This document shows, piece by piece, positions 1 through 5,945 of a DNA stretch of 15,023 bases. Made by a program: the position numbers and the translations under genes. Source of the DNA: JBQCHF01 sp051953655 (GTDB lineage: Bacteria > Actinomycetota > Actinomycetes > Motilibacterales > Motilibacteraceae); assembly GCA_051953655.1 (NCBI GenBank), contig JBQCIO010000154.1, positions 1 through 15,023 of the forward strand, in the 5' to 3' direction. A model generated the notes under the pieces. That model was not told the DNA's origin, searched no databases, and was given only the letters and a program-made list of their open reading frames with translations. Each line of letters starts with the position of its first letter. Position 1 is the stretch's first letter.

Positions 1-1158
1 GACGCGGTCCTCGGGGGTCTCCAGGCCGTGGTCGACCGCGTTGCGCACGAGGTGCGTGAGCGGGTCCTTGACGGCCTCGAGCAGCGAGCGGTCGAGCTCG
101 GTCTCCTTGCCGACCATGGTCAGGGTGACCTGCTTGCCGCAGGCGGCGCCCAGGTCGCGGACGACGCGGGGCAGCTTGGACCAGAGGTGGTCGATCGGCT
201 GCATGCGGGTCTTCATGACCCCCTCCTGCAGCTCGCTCGCGATGAGGTTGAGCCGCTGCGAGGCGCGCACCAGATCCACCTGCGTGGCCAGCATGCTGGT
301 GTGCTGGAGGATCTGGTTCCGGGTGAGCACCAGCTCCCCGACCAGCCGCATGAGCGCGTCGAGCAGGTCGACGTCCACCCGGATGGTGGAGTCGGCCACG
401 CTGCGCCGGGTCTGCTGCTCGGCCTGCTGGTTGAGCGCCGCCTCGACCTCGGCCGGTTCGGCGGTCCCCGCCTCCACCAGCAGCTCGCCGATCGGCCGCT
501 CGTCGCCGCGCAGCTGCTCGGCCACCGCGTCGGCCACGGCGTCGGGGGTGGCCGCGCCGGTCTGCACGAGGATCTCGCCGAGCCGAGCGGGCGCCTCCGG
601 CTCCGGGCCGGGCTCCACGTCCTCCTCGGCCGCCGGCGCCTCGACCGTCGGGGGCACGACCGCCAGCGGCACCACCGGCGCCACCGACGTCGCCGACTCG
701 TCCGCCTCGTCCGCCTCGTCCGCACCGTCGTCGGCGGCGTCCGCGGGATCGTCGGCGGCGGCGGCCGCCGGCTGGTCCTCCAGCACCGCGCTGATCGCGG
801 CGACGACGTCGTCGATCGGCGCGTCGCCCTCGCCGCCGGTCTGCTCGATGACCGCCAGCAGCCCGCGGACGGTGTCGACCATCCGCAGCAGCACGTCCGT
901 GCGGGTGGGGGTCAGGTCCAGCGCGCCGTCGCGGAGCCGGGACAGCAGGTTCTCCCCGACGTGGGTGACCGCCTCGAGCTTGCCGAACGCGAGGAACCCG
1001 CTGGTGCCCTTGATCGTGTGGATCGTGCGGAAGATGCTCGACAGCCGCTCCCGCGAGGCGGGGTCCTGCTCGAGCGCGACGAGGTCGCGGTCGAGCTGGT
1101 CCAGGTTCTCGTGGCTCTCCACGAGGAACTCCTGGACGATCTCGTCCATCTCGTCCAC
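1..1158 (-). CDS. cheA: Chemotaxis histidine kinase CheA, N-terminal 386 residues (C-terminus beyond window)
   Basis: CheA autophosphorylates on its HPt domain under control of chemoreceptors and passes the phosphate to CheY and CheB. The HPt domain (about residues 1-125) carries the phospho-acceptor His47 in HTIKGTSGF. An Ala/Asp/Glu/Pro-rich linker follows. Near residues 192-245 come two related motifs, LGEILVQTG and IGELLVEAG, each followed by a short helix ending in a Q. The dimerisation domain begins near VDVDLLDALMRLVGELV (about 255-320). The ATPase domain starts after it and the gene leaves the window at the N-box LVRNAVDHGLE (Asn373). The GTG start at 1158 is chosen because GGAGGG (1165-1170) lies 6 nt upstream; an in-frame ATG at 1149 is too far from it. 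No typical P2 CheY-binding domain is recognisable. The gene reads away from bldC and has its own putative promoter. Confidence 0.93.
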   Translation of the reverse strand, partial: MDEMDEIVQEFLVESHENLDQLDRDLVALEQDPASRERLSSIFRTIHTIKGTSGFLAFGKLEAVTHVGENLLSRLRDGALDLTPTRTDVLLRMVDTVRGLLAVIEQTGGEGDAPIDDVVAAISAVLEDQPAAAAADDPADAADDGADEADEADESATSVAPVVPLAVVPPTVEAPAAEEDVEPGPEPEAPARLGEILVQTGAATPDAVADAVAEQLRGDERPIGELLVEAGTAEPAEVEAALNQQAEQQTRRSVADSTIRVDVDLLDALMRLVGELVLTRNQILQHTSMLATQVDLVRASQRLNLIASELQEGVMKTRMQPIDHLWSKLPRVVRDLGAACGKQVTLTMVGKETELDRSLLEAVKDPLTHLVRNAVDHGLETPEDRV

Positions 1159-1213
1159 GTCGCACCCTCCCTGGCGCTCGGCGCGGGCGATACCTCACGT
1201 CCGCTGCGGCTGC

Positions 1214-1242
1214 AACATCGACGCGCCCCGGGGCCACTTGAG
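1214..1242 (-). promoter_or_regulatory. Candidate sigma-28 (FliA/WhiG-type) promoter of cheA
   Basis: Read on the minus strand, CTCAAGT (1242-1236) is followed after 13 nt by GTCGATGTT (1222-1214). This resembles the TCAA-N15/16-GCCGATAA pattern of FliA/WhiG promoters of motile actinobacteria, with one deviation in the GCCGAT core. It would place the transcript start about 50 nt upstream of the cheA GTG codon. The match is by eye, and the motility function of cheA makes it plausible. Confidence 0.5.
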
Positions 1243-1334
1243 CGGCCGAAGGTCCCTGGTCAGAGCCATGATTCGGTGGAAGGGACCGGGAGGGGCGGAC
1301 GCCGCGGGACGAGGGCAGACGAGGGCAGCGCAAA

Positions 1335-1379
1335 CGCACGAAGGCACCGCACCCGGGACGGATGCGGCGCCTTCGTGCG
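1335..1379 (-). terminator. Terminator hairpin downstream of bldC
   Basis: The arms 1335-1351 and 1363-1379 pair over 17 positions with one A/C mismatch around an 11-nt loop. On the minus strand the stem is followed by TTTGCG, a short T run. It begins about 72 nt past the bldC stop codon and lies upstream of the cheA promoter, so it separates the two same-strand transcripts. Confidence 0.7.
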
Positions 1380-1451
1380 CTGCTCAGGTGAGCGGCAGCA
1401 CCGATCGCTCGACGATCAGGGGCGGCCGGCGAAGGGGCGACCTCGCGAGGG

Positions 1452-1658
1452 TCAGCCGGCGTCGCGCTGCTGCGGGATCCCCGCGAGCAGGGCACGGACC
1501 TCGGTCTCGCGGTAGCGGCGGTGGCCGCCCAGCGTCCGGATCGAGGTCAGCTTGCCGGCCTTGGCCCAGCGGGTGACGGTCTTGGGGTCCACCCGGAACA
1601 TCGAGGCGACCTCAGCCGGCGTGAGCAGCGGCTCGGTGTCAGGGGTACGCGAGCTCAT
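1452..1658 (-). CDS. bldC: BldC-type MerR-like developmental regulator
   Basis: This is a 68-residue DNA-binding protein made of a single winged-helix MerR-like domain without an effector domain. The core TPAEVASMFRVDPKTVTRWA (about residues 13-32) is the helix-turn-helix, and LGGHRRYRETEVRALL forms the wing and last helix. Length and sequence agree closely with Streptomyces BldC, which binds head-to-tail on direct repeats and holds back the onset of development. The ATG at 1658 is chosen because the complement of 1666-1672 gives AAGGAGG 7 nt upstream and because family members begin MxxRTPDxEPLLTP. The frame stays open upstream to about 1889, but that part has no family support. It is followed by a terminator, and the neighbour at 1986 is on the same strand 327 nt upstream. 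Confidence 0.96.
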   Translation of the reverse strand: MSSRTPDTEPLLTPAEVASMFRVDPKTVTRWAKAGKLTSIRTLGGHRRYRETEVRALLAGIPQQRDAG

Positions 1659-1985
1659 GGTTGGGCCTCCTTGGCATGAACCGACCGACTCAGGTCGGCT
1701 CCCTGCCCCCATGGTGGCCGTTGACGCGATTGTCCGGAATGGCACGACGGGACCATTCCGCGGGTGGTCGGACCGGGCTAGTGGGCACGGACCAGGTCCC
1801 GGGGGTCCTAGTGCACGCACACCAGACGCCTGGGGACCGACGTCGCATGCCGGAGAAGGCGCGTCCCAACGGGCACGGGACCGCTCCACAGAAGGTACAC
1901 AACCTCGTCACCCGGATGGGCCAATCCGGACCGGACGCGCAACGAACCCGCAACGGAACCGCAAGGAGACGCCCGGGGCGCCGGC
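1659..1985. other. 327-bp intergenic region upstream of bldC
   Basis: No gene is supported here. The region probably holds the bldC promoter and leader. Visible structure: an 8-bp inverted repeat at 1735-1760, a small CCGAC-TCAG-GTCGG hairpin at 1685-1698 just upstream of the bldC RBS, and near-repeats of CGCAAC-GAAC type around 1938-1970. I could not assign a convincing -35/-10 pair. TACCTT on the minus strand near 1890 is a possible -10 element. Confidence 0.5.
1735..1760. promoter_or_regulatory. 8-bp inverted repeat in the bldC leader (candidate operator or hairpin)
   Basis: CGGAATGG (1735-1742) and CCATTCCG (1753-1760) are perfect complements separated by 10 nt. It lies about 77-102 nt upstream of the bldC start codon. 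It could be a regulator site or an RNA hairpin in the leader; the sequence alone does not decide. Confidence 0.4.
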
Positions 1986-2831
1986 TCAGCTGGCCGAGGC
2001 CAGCGCCTCGAGCGGCCGCCACCGCTCGAGCAGCTCCTCGTAGGCGCCCAGGGCGCCGGCCTCGTCACCGGCGGCGAGGGCGGACAGCCCGCGGGCGACG
2101 TCGGAGGCGGAGCGGTCCGCCACCAGCGCCTCGTCCGGCACGAGGTCGCCCAGGCCGGCGTAGTCCAGATCGACCACCGCGCGGGGGTGGAACTCCTCGA
2201 GCCAGCGGGCGAGGTCCTCCACCTCCAGGGTCAGGTCGCTGTCCGGCAGCGCGGCCCGCACGGTGCGCAGGGCGTGGGCCGCCCGGCGGCGGGCGGCGGA
2301 CATGGCGGTGCGATAGGAGAGCCGGCGCGGGGCGTCCAGCAGCAGCTCGCGCTCGGCGTCGTCCACGAGCACGAACCAGGTGACCGGCACGTGCCAGAGG
2401 GCGTCGCGCACGTGCACCGGGGCCAGCCGCGGAGGCCCCACCTGCGCCCGCAGCGCGGGCGGCACGGCAGCGGCCAGCAGCGGCGCGGGCAGCTCCTCCT
2501 GCGCGCGGGCCAGCGCGTGGGTGACCCGCAGCTCCAGGTCCCACGGGCAGACGCAGGTGATGCCGTCGACGTCGAGGACGTAGGCGCCCTGTTCGCCGTC
2601 GTCCTGCGGCAGCCGGGGCGGGGTGGCCAGCACCGCCGTGAAGGCGACCTGCCGCTCGTCGAGCTCCTGCCCCAGCTCCTGCGCGGCTCGCGTGCGCTGC
2701 GCCCAGCGGCTGCGCTCGGGCTCGTCCCACGCGGCCAGCGGCTCGTAGACACGGAGCTGGGCCACGGCCGGGAGACCGCGGACCGGTGCGCGTCGCTGCT
2801 CGCCCTCGCCGCGTCCCTGGGTGCCTGCCAC
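1986..2831 (-). CDS. Conserved actinobacterial hypothetical protein encoded beside bldC
   Basis: I do not recognise a function. The 281-residue protein is soluble, with no signal peptide or membrane segment. It has a conserved-looking start of the globular part (QLRVYEPLAAWDEPERSRWA, near residues 25-44), a central YVLDVDGITCVCPWDLELRV stretch (about 103-122), a segment DALWHVPVTWFVLVDDAERE, and a C-terminal helical part ending in LEELLERW-like residues. A gene of this kind lies between bldC and vdh in Streptomyces, as I recall that locus, so the context argues for a real, vertically inherited gene. The GTG at 2831 is the first usable start, without a clear RBS. Another GTG at 2765 (residue 23) would also keep the whole conserved part, so the first 22 residues are uncertain. 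Confidence 0.8.
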   Translation of the reverse strand: MAGTQGRGEGEQRRAPVRGLPAVAQLRVYEPLAAWDEPERSRWAQRTRAAQELGQELDERQVAFTAVLATPPRLPQDDGEQGAYVLDVDGITCVCPWDLELRVTHALARAQEELPAPLLAAAVPPALRAQVGPPRLAPVHVRDALWHVPVTWFVLVDDAERELLLDAPRRLSYRTAMSAARRRAAHALRTVRAALPDSDLTLEVEDLARWLEEFHPRAVVDLDYAGLGDLVPDEALVADRSASDVARGLSALAAGDEAGALGAYEELLERWRPLEALASAS

Positions 2832-2850
2832 CCACCCATCGTGGCACGCG

Positions 2851-2922
2851 GCCGCAGGCCGTCATGTCGCCAGCCGCAGGCCGTCAGGTCGCCAGCCGCA
2901 GGCCGACAGGTCGCCAGCCGCA
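2851..2922. repeat. 22-bp tandem repeat, about 3.3 copies
   Basis: The unit starts GCCGCAGGCCGTCA and ends GGTCGCCA. Copies begin at 2851, 2873 and 2895, and a partial copy GCCGCA begins at 2917. Copy 1 differs from copy 2 by one base (T for G) and copy 3 by one base (A for T). The array lies in the divergent gap between the hypothetical gene at 2831 and vdh at 3057. Confidence 0.9.
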
Positions 2923-2964
2923 CCCCGCCGACGCCGTGCGGGGGCCGCGGGGCCACCCGACCGC

Positions 2965-2993
2965 TGCAGCCTGCGCCACGCCGTGTCTAGGCT
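2965..2993 (+). promoter_or_regulatory. Possible vdh promoter
   Basis: TAGGCT (2988-2993) fits the TANNNT -10 pattern of actinobacterial vegetative promoters, 63 nt upstream of the vdh start. The hexamer 17 nt upstream, TGCAGC (2965-2970), is a poor -35. Offered as a candidate only. Confidence 0.3.
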
Positions 2994-3056
2994 TCGCTCG
3001 TCAACGACGACACCGCCGCCACAACCCGGCGGCCCCTCTCGAGCGGAGTCACCACC

Positions 3057-4154
3057 GTGACCAGCAGCGACTCGGGTGTCTTCGGCCGGCACACCGCCGG
3101 CCACACCCACGAGCAGGTCGTCTTCTGCCACGACCCCGGCAGCGGTCTGCGCGCGATCATCGCCATCTACTCGACCGCCCTCGGCCCGGCCCTCGGCGGC
3201 ACCCGGTTCCACCCCTATCCCTCCGAGGACGCCGCGCTCGCCGACGTCCTGGACCTGTCCAAGGGGATGGCCTACAAGAACGCCCTCGCCGGGCTGGACC
3301 ACGGCGGCGGCAAGGCGGTGATCATCGGCGACCCGGCCACGGACAAGACCGAGGCCCTGCTGCGCGCCTACGGCCGCTTCGTCGAGTCCCTGGGCGGGCG
3401 CTACGTGACCGCGTGCGACGTCGGCACCTACGTGCAGGACATGGACGTGGTCGGCCGCGAGACCCGCTGGGCCACCGGCCGCTCGGAGGCCAACGGCGGC
3501 GCGGGCGACTCCTCCGTCCTCACCGCCTGGGGCGTCTTCCAGGGCATGCGCGCCTCCGCGGCCCACGCCTGGGGCAGCCCGACCCTGTCCGGCCGGACCG
3601 TGGGCATCGAGGGGGTGGGCAAGGTCGGGCACCACCTCGTCGAGCACCTGCTCGAGGACGGGGCCACGGTCGTCGTCACCGACGTCAACGAGGCCGCGCT
3701 GGACCGCGTGCGCACCGCCCACCCGGAGGTCGAGGTCCTCGACTCCACCGCCGACCTGGTCCGCGCCGACCTCGACGTCTACTCCCCCTGCGCGCTGGGT
3801 CACGCCCTCACCGACGACGTCGTGCAGGTGCTGCGCGCCCGCGTCGTCTGCGGCGCGGCCAACAACCAGCTCGCGCACCCGGGGGTGGAGAAGGCGCTGG
3901 CCGACCGCGGCGTGCTCTACGCGCCGGACTACGTCGTGAACGCCGGCGGGGTGATCCAGGTGGCCGACGAGCTGCACGGCCCCTCGTTCGCCCGCGCCAA
4001 AGCGCAGGCCACGAAGATCTACGACACGACCGCGGCCATCCTGGCCCGCGCCGACGCCGACGGGGTGCCGCCGGCGGTGGCCGCGGACCGGCTCGCCGAG
4101 CAGCGGATGGCCGAGGTCGGCCGACTGCGCGGCATCCTGCTGCCGCAGCGCTGA
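3057..4154 (+). CDS. vdh: Leucine/valine/phenylalanine dehydrogenase family enzyme (probable valine dehydrogenase)
   Basis: The enzyme carries out NAD-dependent oxidative deamination of a branched-chain L-amino acid to the 2-oxo acid and ammonia, in the cytosol. The 365-residue protein has the family's two domains. The N-terminal catalytic domain shows LGGTRFHPYPS (about 46-56), MAYKNALAGLDHGGGK with the substrate-binding Lys74 and catalytic Lys86, and Asp121 in TACDVGTYV. The Rossmann domain shows GIEGVGKVG (183-191) and an acidic residue ending strand two (Asp209). Near the C-terminus is APDYVVNAGGVIQVADE, also family-typical. The GTG start at 3057 is preceded by GGAG about 9 nt upstream. 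The neighbours agree with a vdh-type locus in Streptomyces. Substrate choice among Val, Leu, Ile and Phe cannot be settled by eye; valine is inferred from synteny. Confidence 0.92.
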   Translation: MTSSDSGVFGRHTAGHTHEQVVFCHDPGSGLRAIIAIYSTALGPALGGTRFHPYPSEDAALADVLDLSKGMAYKNALAGLDHGGGKAVIIGDPATDKTEALLRAYGRFVESLGGRYVTACDVGTYVQDMDVVGRETRWATGRSEANGGAGDSSVLTAWGVFQGMRASAAHAWGSPTLSGRTVGIEGVGKVGHHLVEHLLEDGATVVVTDVNEAALDRVRTAHPEVEVLDSTADLVRADLDVYSPCALGHALTDDVVQVLRARVVCGAANNQLAHPGVEKALADRGVLYAPDYVVNAGGVIQVADELHGPSFARAKAQATKIYDTTAAILARADADGVPPAVAADRLAEQRMAEVGRLRGILLPQR

Positions 4155-4193
4155 CCCCTCCTGGCAGCGCCTGTCACCCGACCGGCCCACGCT

Positions 4194-4245
4194 GCGTGAG
4201 GGGACCCCTGACCTGCTTCTTCGCCCGTCAGGGGTCCCCTCACGC
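4194..4245 (+). terminator. Perfect 19-bp hairpin after vdh
   Basis: 4194-4212 (GCGTGAGGGGACCCCTGAC) is exactly complementary to 4227-4245 around a 14-nt loop. It starts 40 nt after the vdh stop codon and lies upstream of the DUF3073 promoter region. There is no T tract, as is common for actinobacterial terminators. Each arm contains its own small near-palindrome (AGGGG-A-CCCCT), so the DNA could fold in two ways. Confidence 0.75.
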
Positions 4246-4289
4246 GGGCCGGGCGGACCGGCGTCGGCAGGACCTTGCGCGAACGTGCC

Positions 4290-4315
4290 GGAACAGGCTC
4301 GGGCCCTGTACCGTT
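4290..4315 (+). promoter_or_regulatory. Candidate promoter of the DUF3073 gene, SigR/SigH-like
   Basis: GGAAC (4290-4294) and GTT (4313-4315, inside CGTT) are separated by exactly 18 nt. This matches the published consensus for thiol-stress ECF sigma factors SigR/SigH (GGAAY-N18-GTT). The overlapping hexamer TACCGT (4309-4314) could instead act as a vegetative -10. Either would start transcription about 70-80 nt before the gene. Confidence 0.4.
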
Positions 4316-4393
4316 GGCCGCACGAGACGAACGTGGACTACCCGGGGCCGCCTTGCGCCGGCCGTCCCGATGACCGCATGAGGGGGTCGAGCC

Positions 4394-4609
4394 ATGGGGC
4401 GCGGCCGCGCGAAGGCCAAGCAGACGAAGGTGGCCCGGGAGCTGAAGTACCACACTCCCAGCACCGACCTCACTGCTCTGCAGCGTGAGTTGGCAGGCAC
4501 TCCGACGACCTCTCCCAAGGTCGTGGAGGACGAGCCCGACGACGAGTACGACCCGTACTCCGACGAGTACGAGGACGAGGACGACGGCCCCTGGGCCTCG
4601 TCCCGCTGA
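4394..4609 (+). CDS. DUF3073 family small acidic protein
   Basis: This 71-residue actinobacterial protein has no known function. The basic N-terminus MGRGRAKAKQTKVARELKY is the family signature. It is followed by a short Ser/Thr-Leu segment (TDLTALQREL) and a strongly acidic tail with repeated Asp, Glu and Tyr (about residues 44-66). The highly basic head and acidic tail suggest a nucleic-acid or ribosome contact, but that is inference. The ATG at 4394 has AGGGGG about 7 nt upstream. The gene sits between vdh and purM, as in Streptomyces, and converges on purM. It ends in a region with three hairpins. Confidence 0.9.
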   Translation: MGRGRAKAKQTKVARELKYHTPSTDLTALQRELAGTPTTSPKVVEDEPDDEYDPYSDEYEDEDDGPWASSR

Positions 4610-4659
4610 GCCTCGTCCGCACGTCGCTCACACCACGGGCACAGATCAGTTTCACGGCA

Positions 4660-4706
4660 GGAGCCGGGACCGCTCTTCACCCCCTCGGTGAGGCAGTCCC
4701 GGCTCC
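4660..4706. terminator. Long hairpin in the DUF3073/purM convergent gap
   Basis: GGAGCCGGGAC (4660-4670) pairs perfectly with GTCCCGGCTCC (4696-4706). Inside, TCACC (4677-4681) pairs with GGTGA (4687-4691) around a CCCTC loop. It lies 51 nt after the DUF3073 stop codon and between convergent genes, so it can stop transcription from either side. Confidence 0.7.
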
Positions 4707-4734
4707 GTCGTCTGCTTGCGGCGGCCCCGGCCCC

Positions 4735-4799
4735 GAACGATCACGCCCGCGTGATCGTTCCATGCTTACCGCGACAGATATGTGGCGGTGAGCATGGAA
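4735..4799 (+). repeat. Composite palindromic element, copy 1 (hairpin plus 42-bp palindrome)
   Basis: Two stem-loops follow each other directly. The first pairs 4735-4745 with 4750-4760 (11 bp, loop CCCG). The second is a 42-bp imperfect palindrome, 4758-4799, with arms beginning TTCCATGCTTACCGCGACAG and centre AGATAT. The 59 bp from 4741 to 4799 recur in inverted orientation at 14829-14887 with identical spacing. The 42-bp part differs from copy 2 at 3 positions, all in the right arm, which spoils the perfect symmetry. It lies in the convergent gap before the purM stop codon. Confidence 0.9.
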
Positions 4800-4844
4800 C
4801 TGCGGGGGGAAGCGGGAGCCGGGGGGCCGCCGTAAGCGGAGGGC

Positions 4845-5945
4845 TCAGGCCGGGTGGTCGCCCTCGAGCCGCACCGTGCCGCCGGGCAGCCCGCCGTCGG
4901 CGTCGGGCTCGACGACCTCGCCGAGCACCCAGGCGGGCAGGTCGCGATCGGCGAGCACCCGCAAGGACTCGTCCGCGGCCGCGGCCGGCACCACCGCCAC
5001 CATGCCGACGCCCATGTTCAGCGTCCGCTCGAGCTCCTCGCGGGCCACGCCGCCCAGCTGCCCCACCGCGGTGAACACCGGCGCGGGGGTCCAGGTGGAG
5101 CGCGCCAGCCGGACGGCCAGGGAGCCGGGGACGACCCGGGCCAGGTTGGCGGCCAGCCCGCCGCCGGTCACGTGGCTGAAGGCGTGCACCTCGACGGCGT
5201 CGATGAGCGCCAGGCAGTCCAGCGAGTAGATCCGGGTCGGCTCGAGCAGCTCCTCGCCCAGGGTGCGCCCGAACTCGGGCACCTGCCGGTCCAGCGACCA
5301 GCCGGCGACGTCGAAGAAGACGTGCCGGGCCAGCGAGTAGCCGTTGGAGTGCAGACCCGAGGCGGCCATGGCCACCACGACGTCACCGGCCCGCAGCCGG
5401 TCCGCGCCCAGCAGCCGGTCGGCCTCCACGACGCCGGTGCCCGCGCCCGCGACGTCGTACTCGTCCGGAGCGAGCAGGCCCGGGTGCTCGGCGGTCTCGC
5501 CGCCGATGAGGGCGCAGCCGGCGCGCACGCAGCCCTCGGCGATGCCCTTGACGACAGCCGCGACCTTCTCCGGCACCACCTTGCCGGTGGCGATGTAGTC
5601 GGTCATGAACAGCGGCTCGGCCCCGCACACCACGAGGTCGTCGACGACCATGCCGACCAGGTCGATGCCGATGGTGTCGTGCGCGTCCATCCGGCGGGCG
5701 ACGTCGACCTTGGTGCCGACGCCGTCGGTGGAGGTGGCCAGCAGCGGGCGGCGGTAGCGGGTGAGCGCGGAGGCGTCGAAGAGGCCGGCGAAGCCGCCCA
5801 GGCCGCCGAGCACCTCGGGGCGCTGGGCCTTGGCGACCCACTGCTTCATCAGCTCGACGGCGCGGTCGCCGGCCTCGATGTCGACGCCGGCGGCGGCGTA
5901 GGTGGCAGCTGGCTTGGCGGCGCCCGGCGCCTGGGGCGCGGTCAC
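4845..5945 (-). CDS. purM: Phosphoribosylformylglycinamidine cyclo-ligase (AIR synthetase)
   Basis: PurM closes FGAM to aminoimidazole ribonucleotide with ATP, the fifth step of de novo purine synthesis, in the cytosol. The 366-residue length is usual. Family landmarks in order: TYAAAGVDIEAGDRAVELMK (15-34), STDGVGTKVDVA (about 72-83), IGIDLVGMVVDDL, GGETAEHPGLL, ASGLHSNGYSLAR, FSHVTGGGLAANLARVVP, and LNMGVGMVAVV near the C-terminus. The GTG start at 5945 overlaps the purF stop codon in a GTGA arrangement (5942-5945), which implies translational coupling. The frame stays open upstream inside purF, but family members start near here. It is the last gene of a three-gene minus-strand operon, and the repeat-rich gap follows. 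Confidence 0.96.
   Translation of the reverse strand: MTAPQAPGAAKPAATYAAAGVDIEAGDRAVELMKQWVAKAQRPEVLGGLGGFAGLFDASALTRYRRPLLATSTDGVGTKVDVARRMDAHDTIGIDLVGMVVDDLVVCGAEPLFMTDYIATGKVVPEKVAAVVKGIAEGCVRAGCALIGGETAEHPGLLAPDEYDVAGAGTGVVEADRLLGADRLRAGDVVVAMAASGLHSNGYSLARHVFFDVAGWSLDRQVPEFGRTLGEELLEPTRIYSLDCLALIDAVEVHAFSHVTGGGLAANLARVVPGSLAVRLARSTWTPAPVFTAVGQLGGVAREELERTLNMGVGMVAVVPAAAADESLRVLADRDLPAWVLGEVVEPDADGGLPGGTVRLEGDHPA

Noticed and set aside
28..1515. Long plus-strand open frames across the cheA and bldC region
   Set aside because: They are antisense to cheA and bldC, whose products are recognisable. Their translations are Arg/His/Gly-rich shadow sequence.
1659..1889. N-terminal extension of bldC
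   Set aside because: BldC proteins are about 68 residues. A strong RBS precedes the ATG at 1658, and the extension is unconserved and Pro/Gly-rich.
2851..2922. CRISPR array
   Set aside because: The units are directly adjacent without spacers, so this is a simple tandem repeat.
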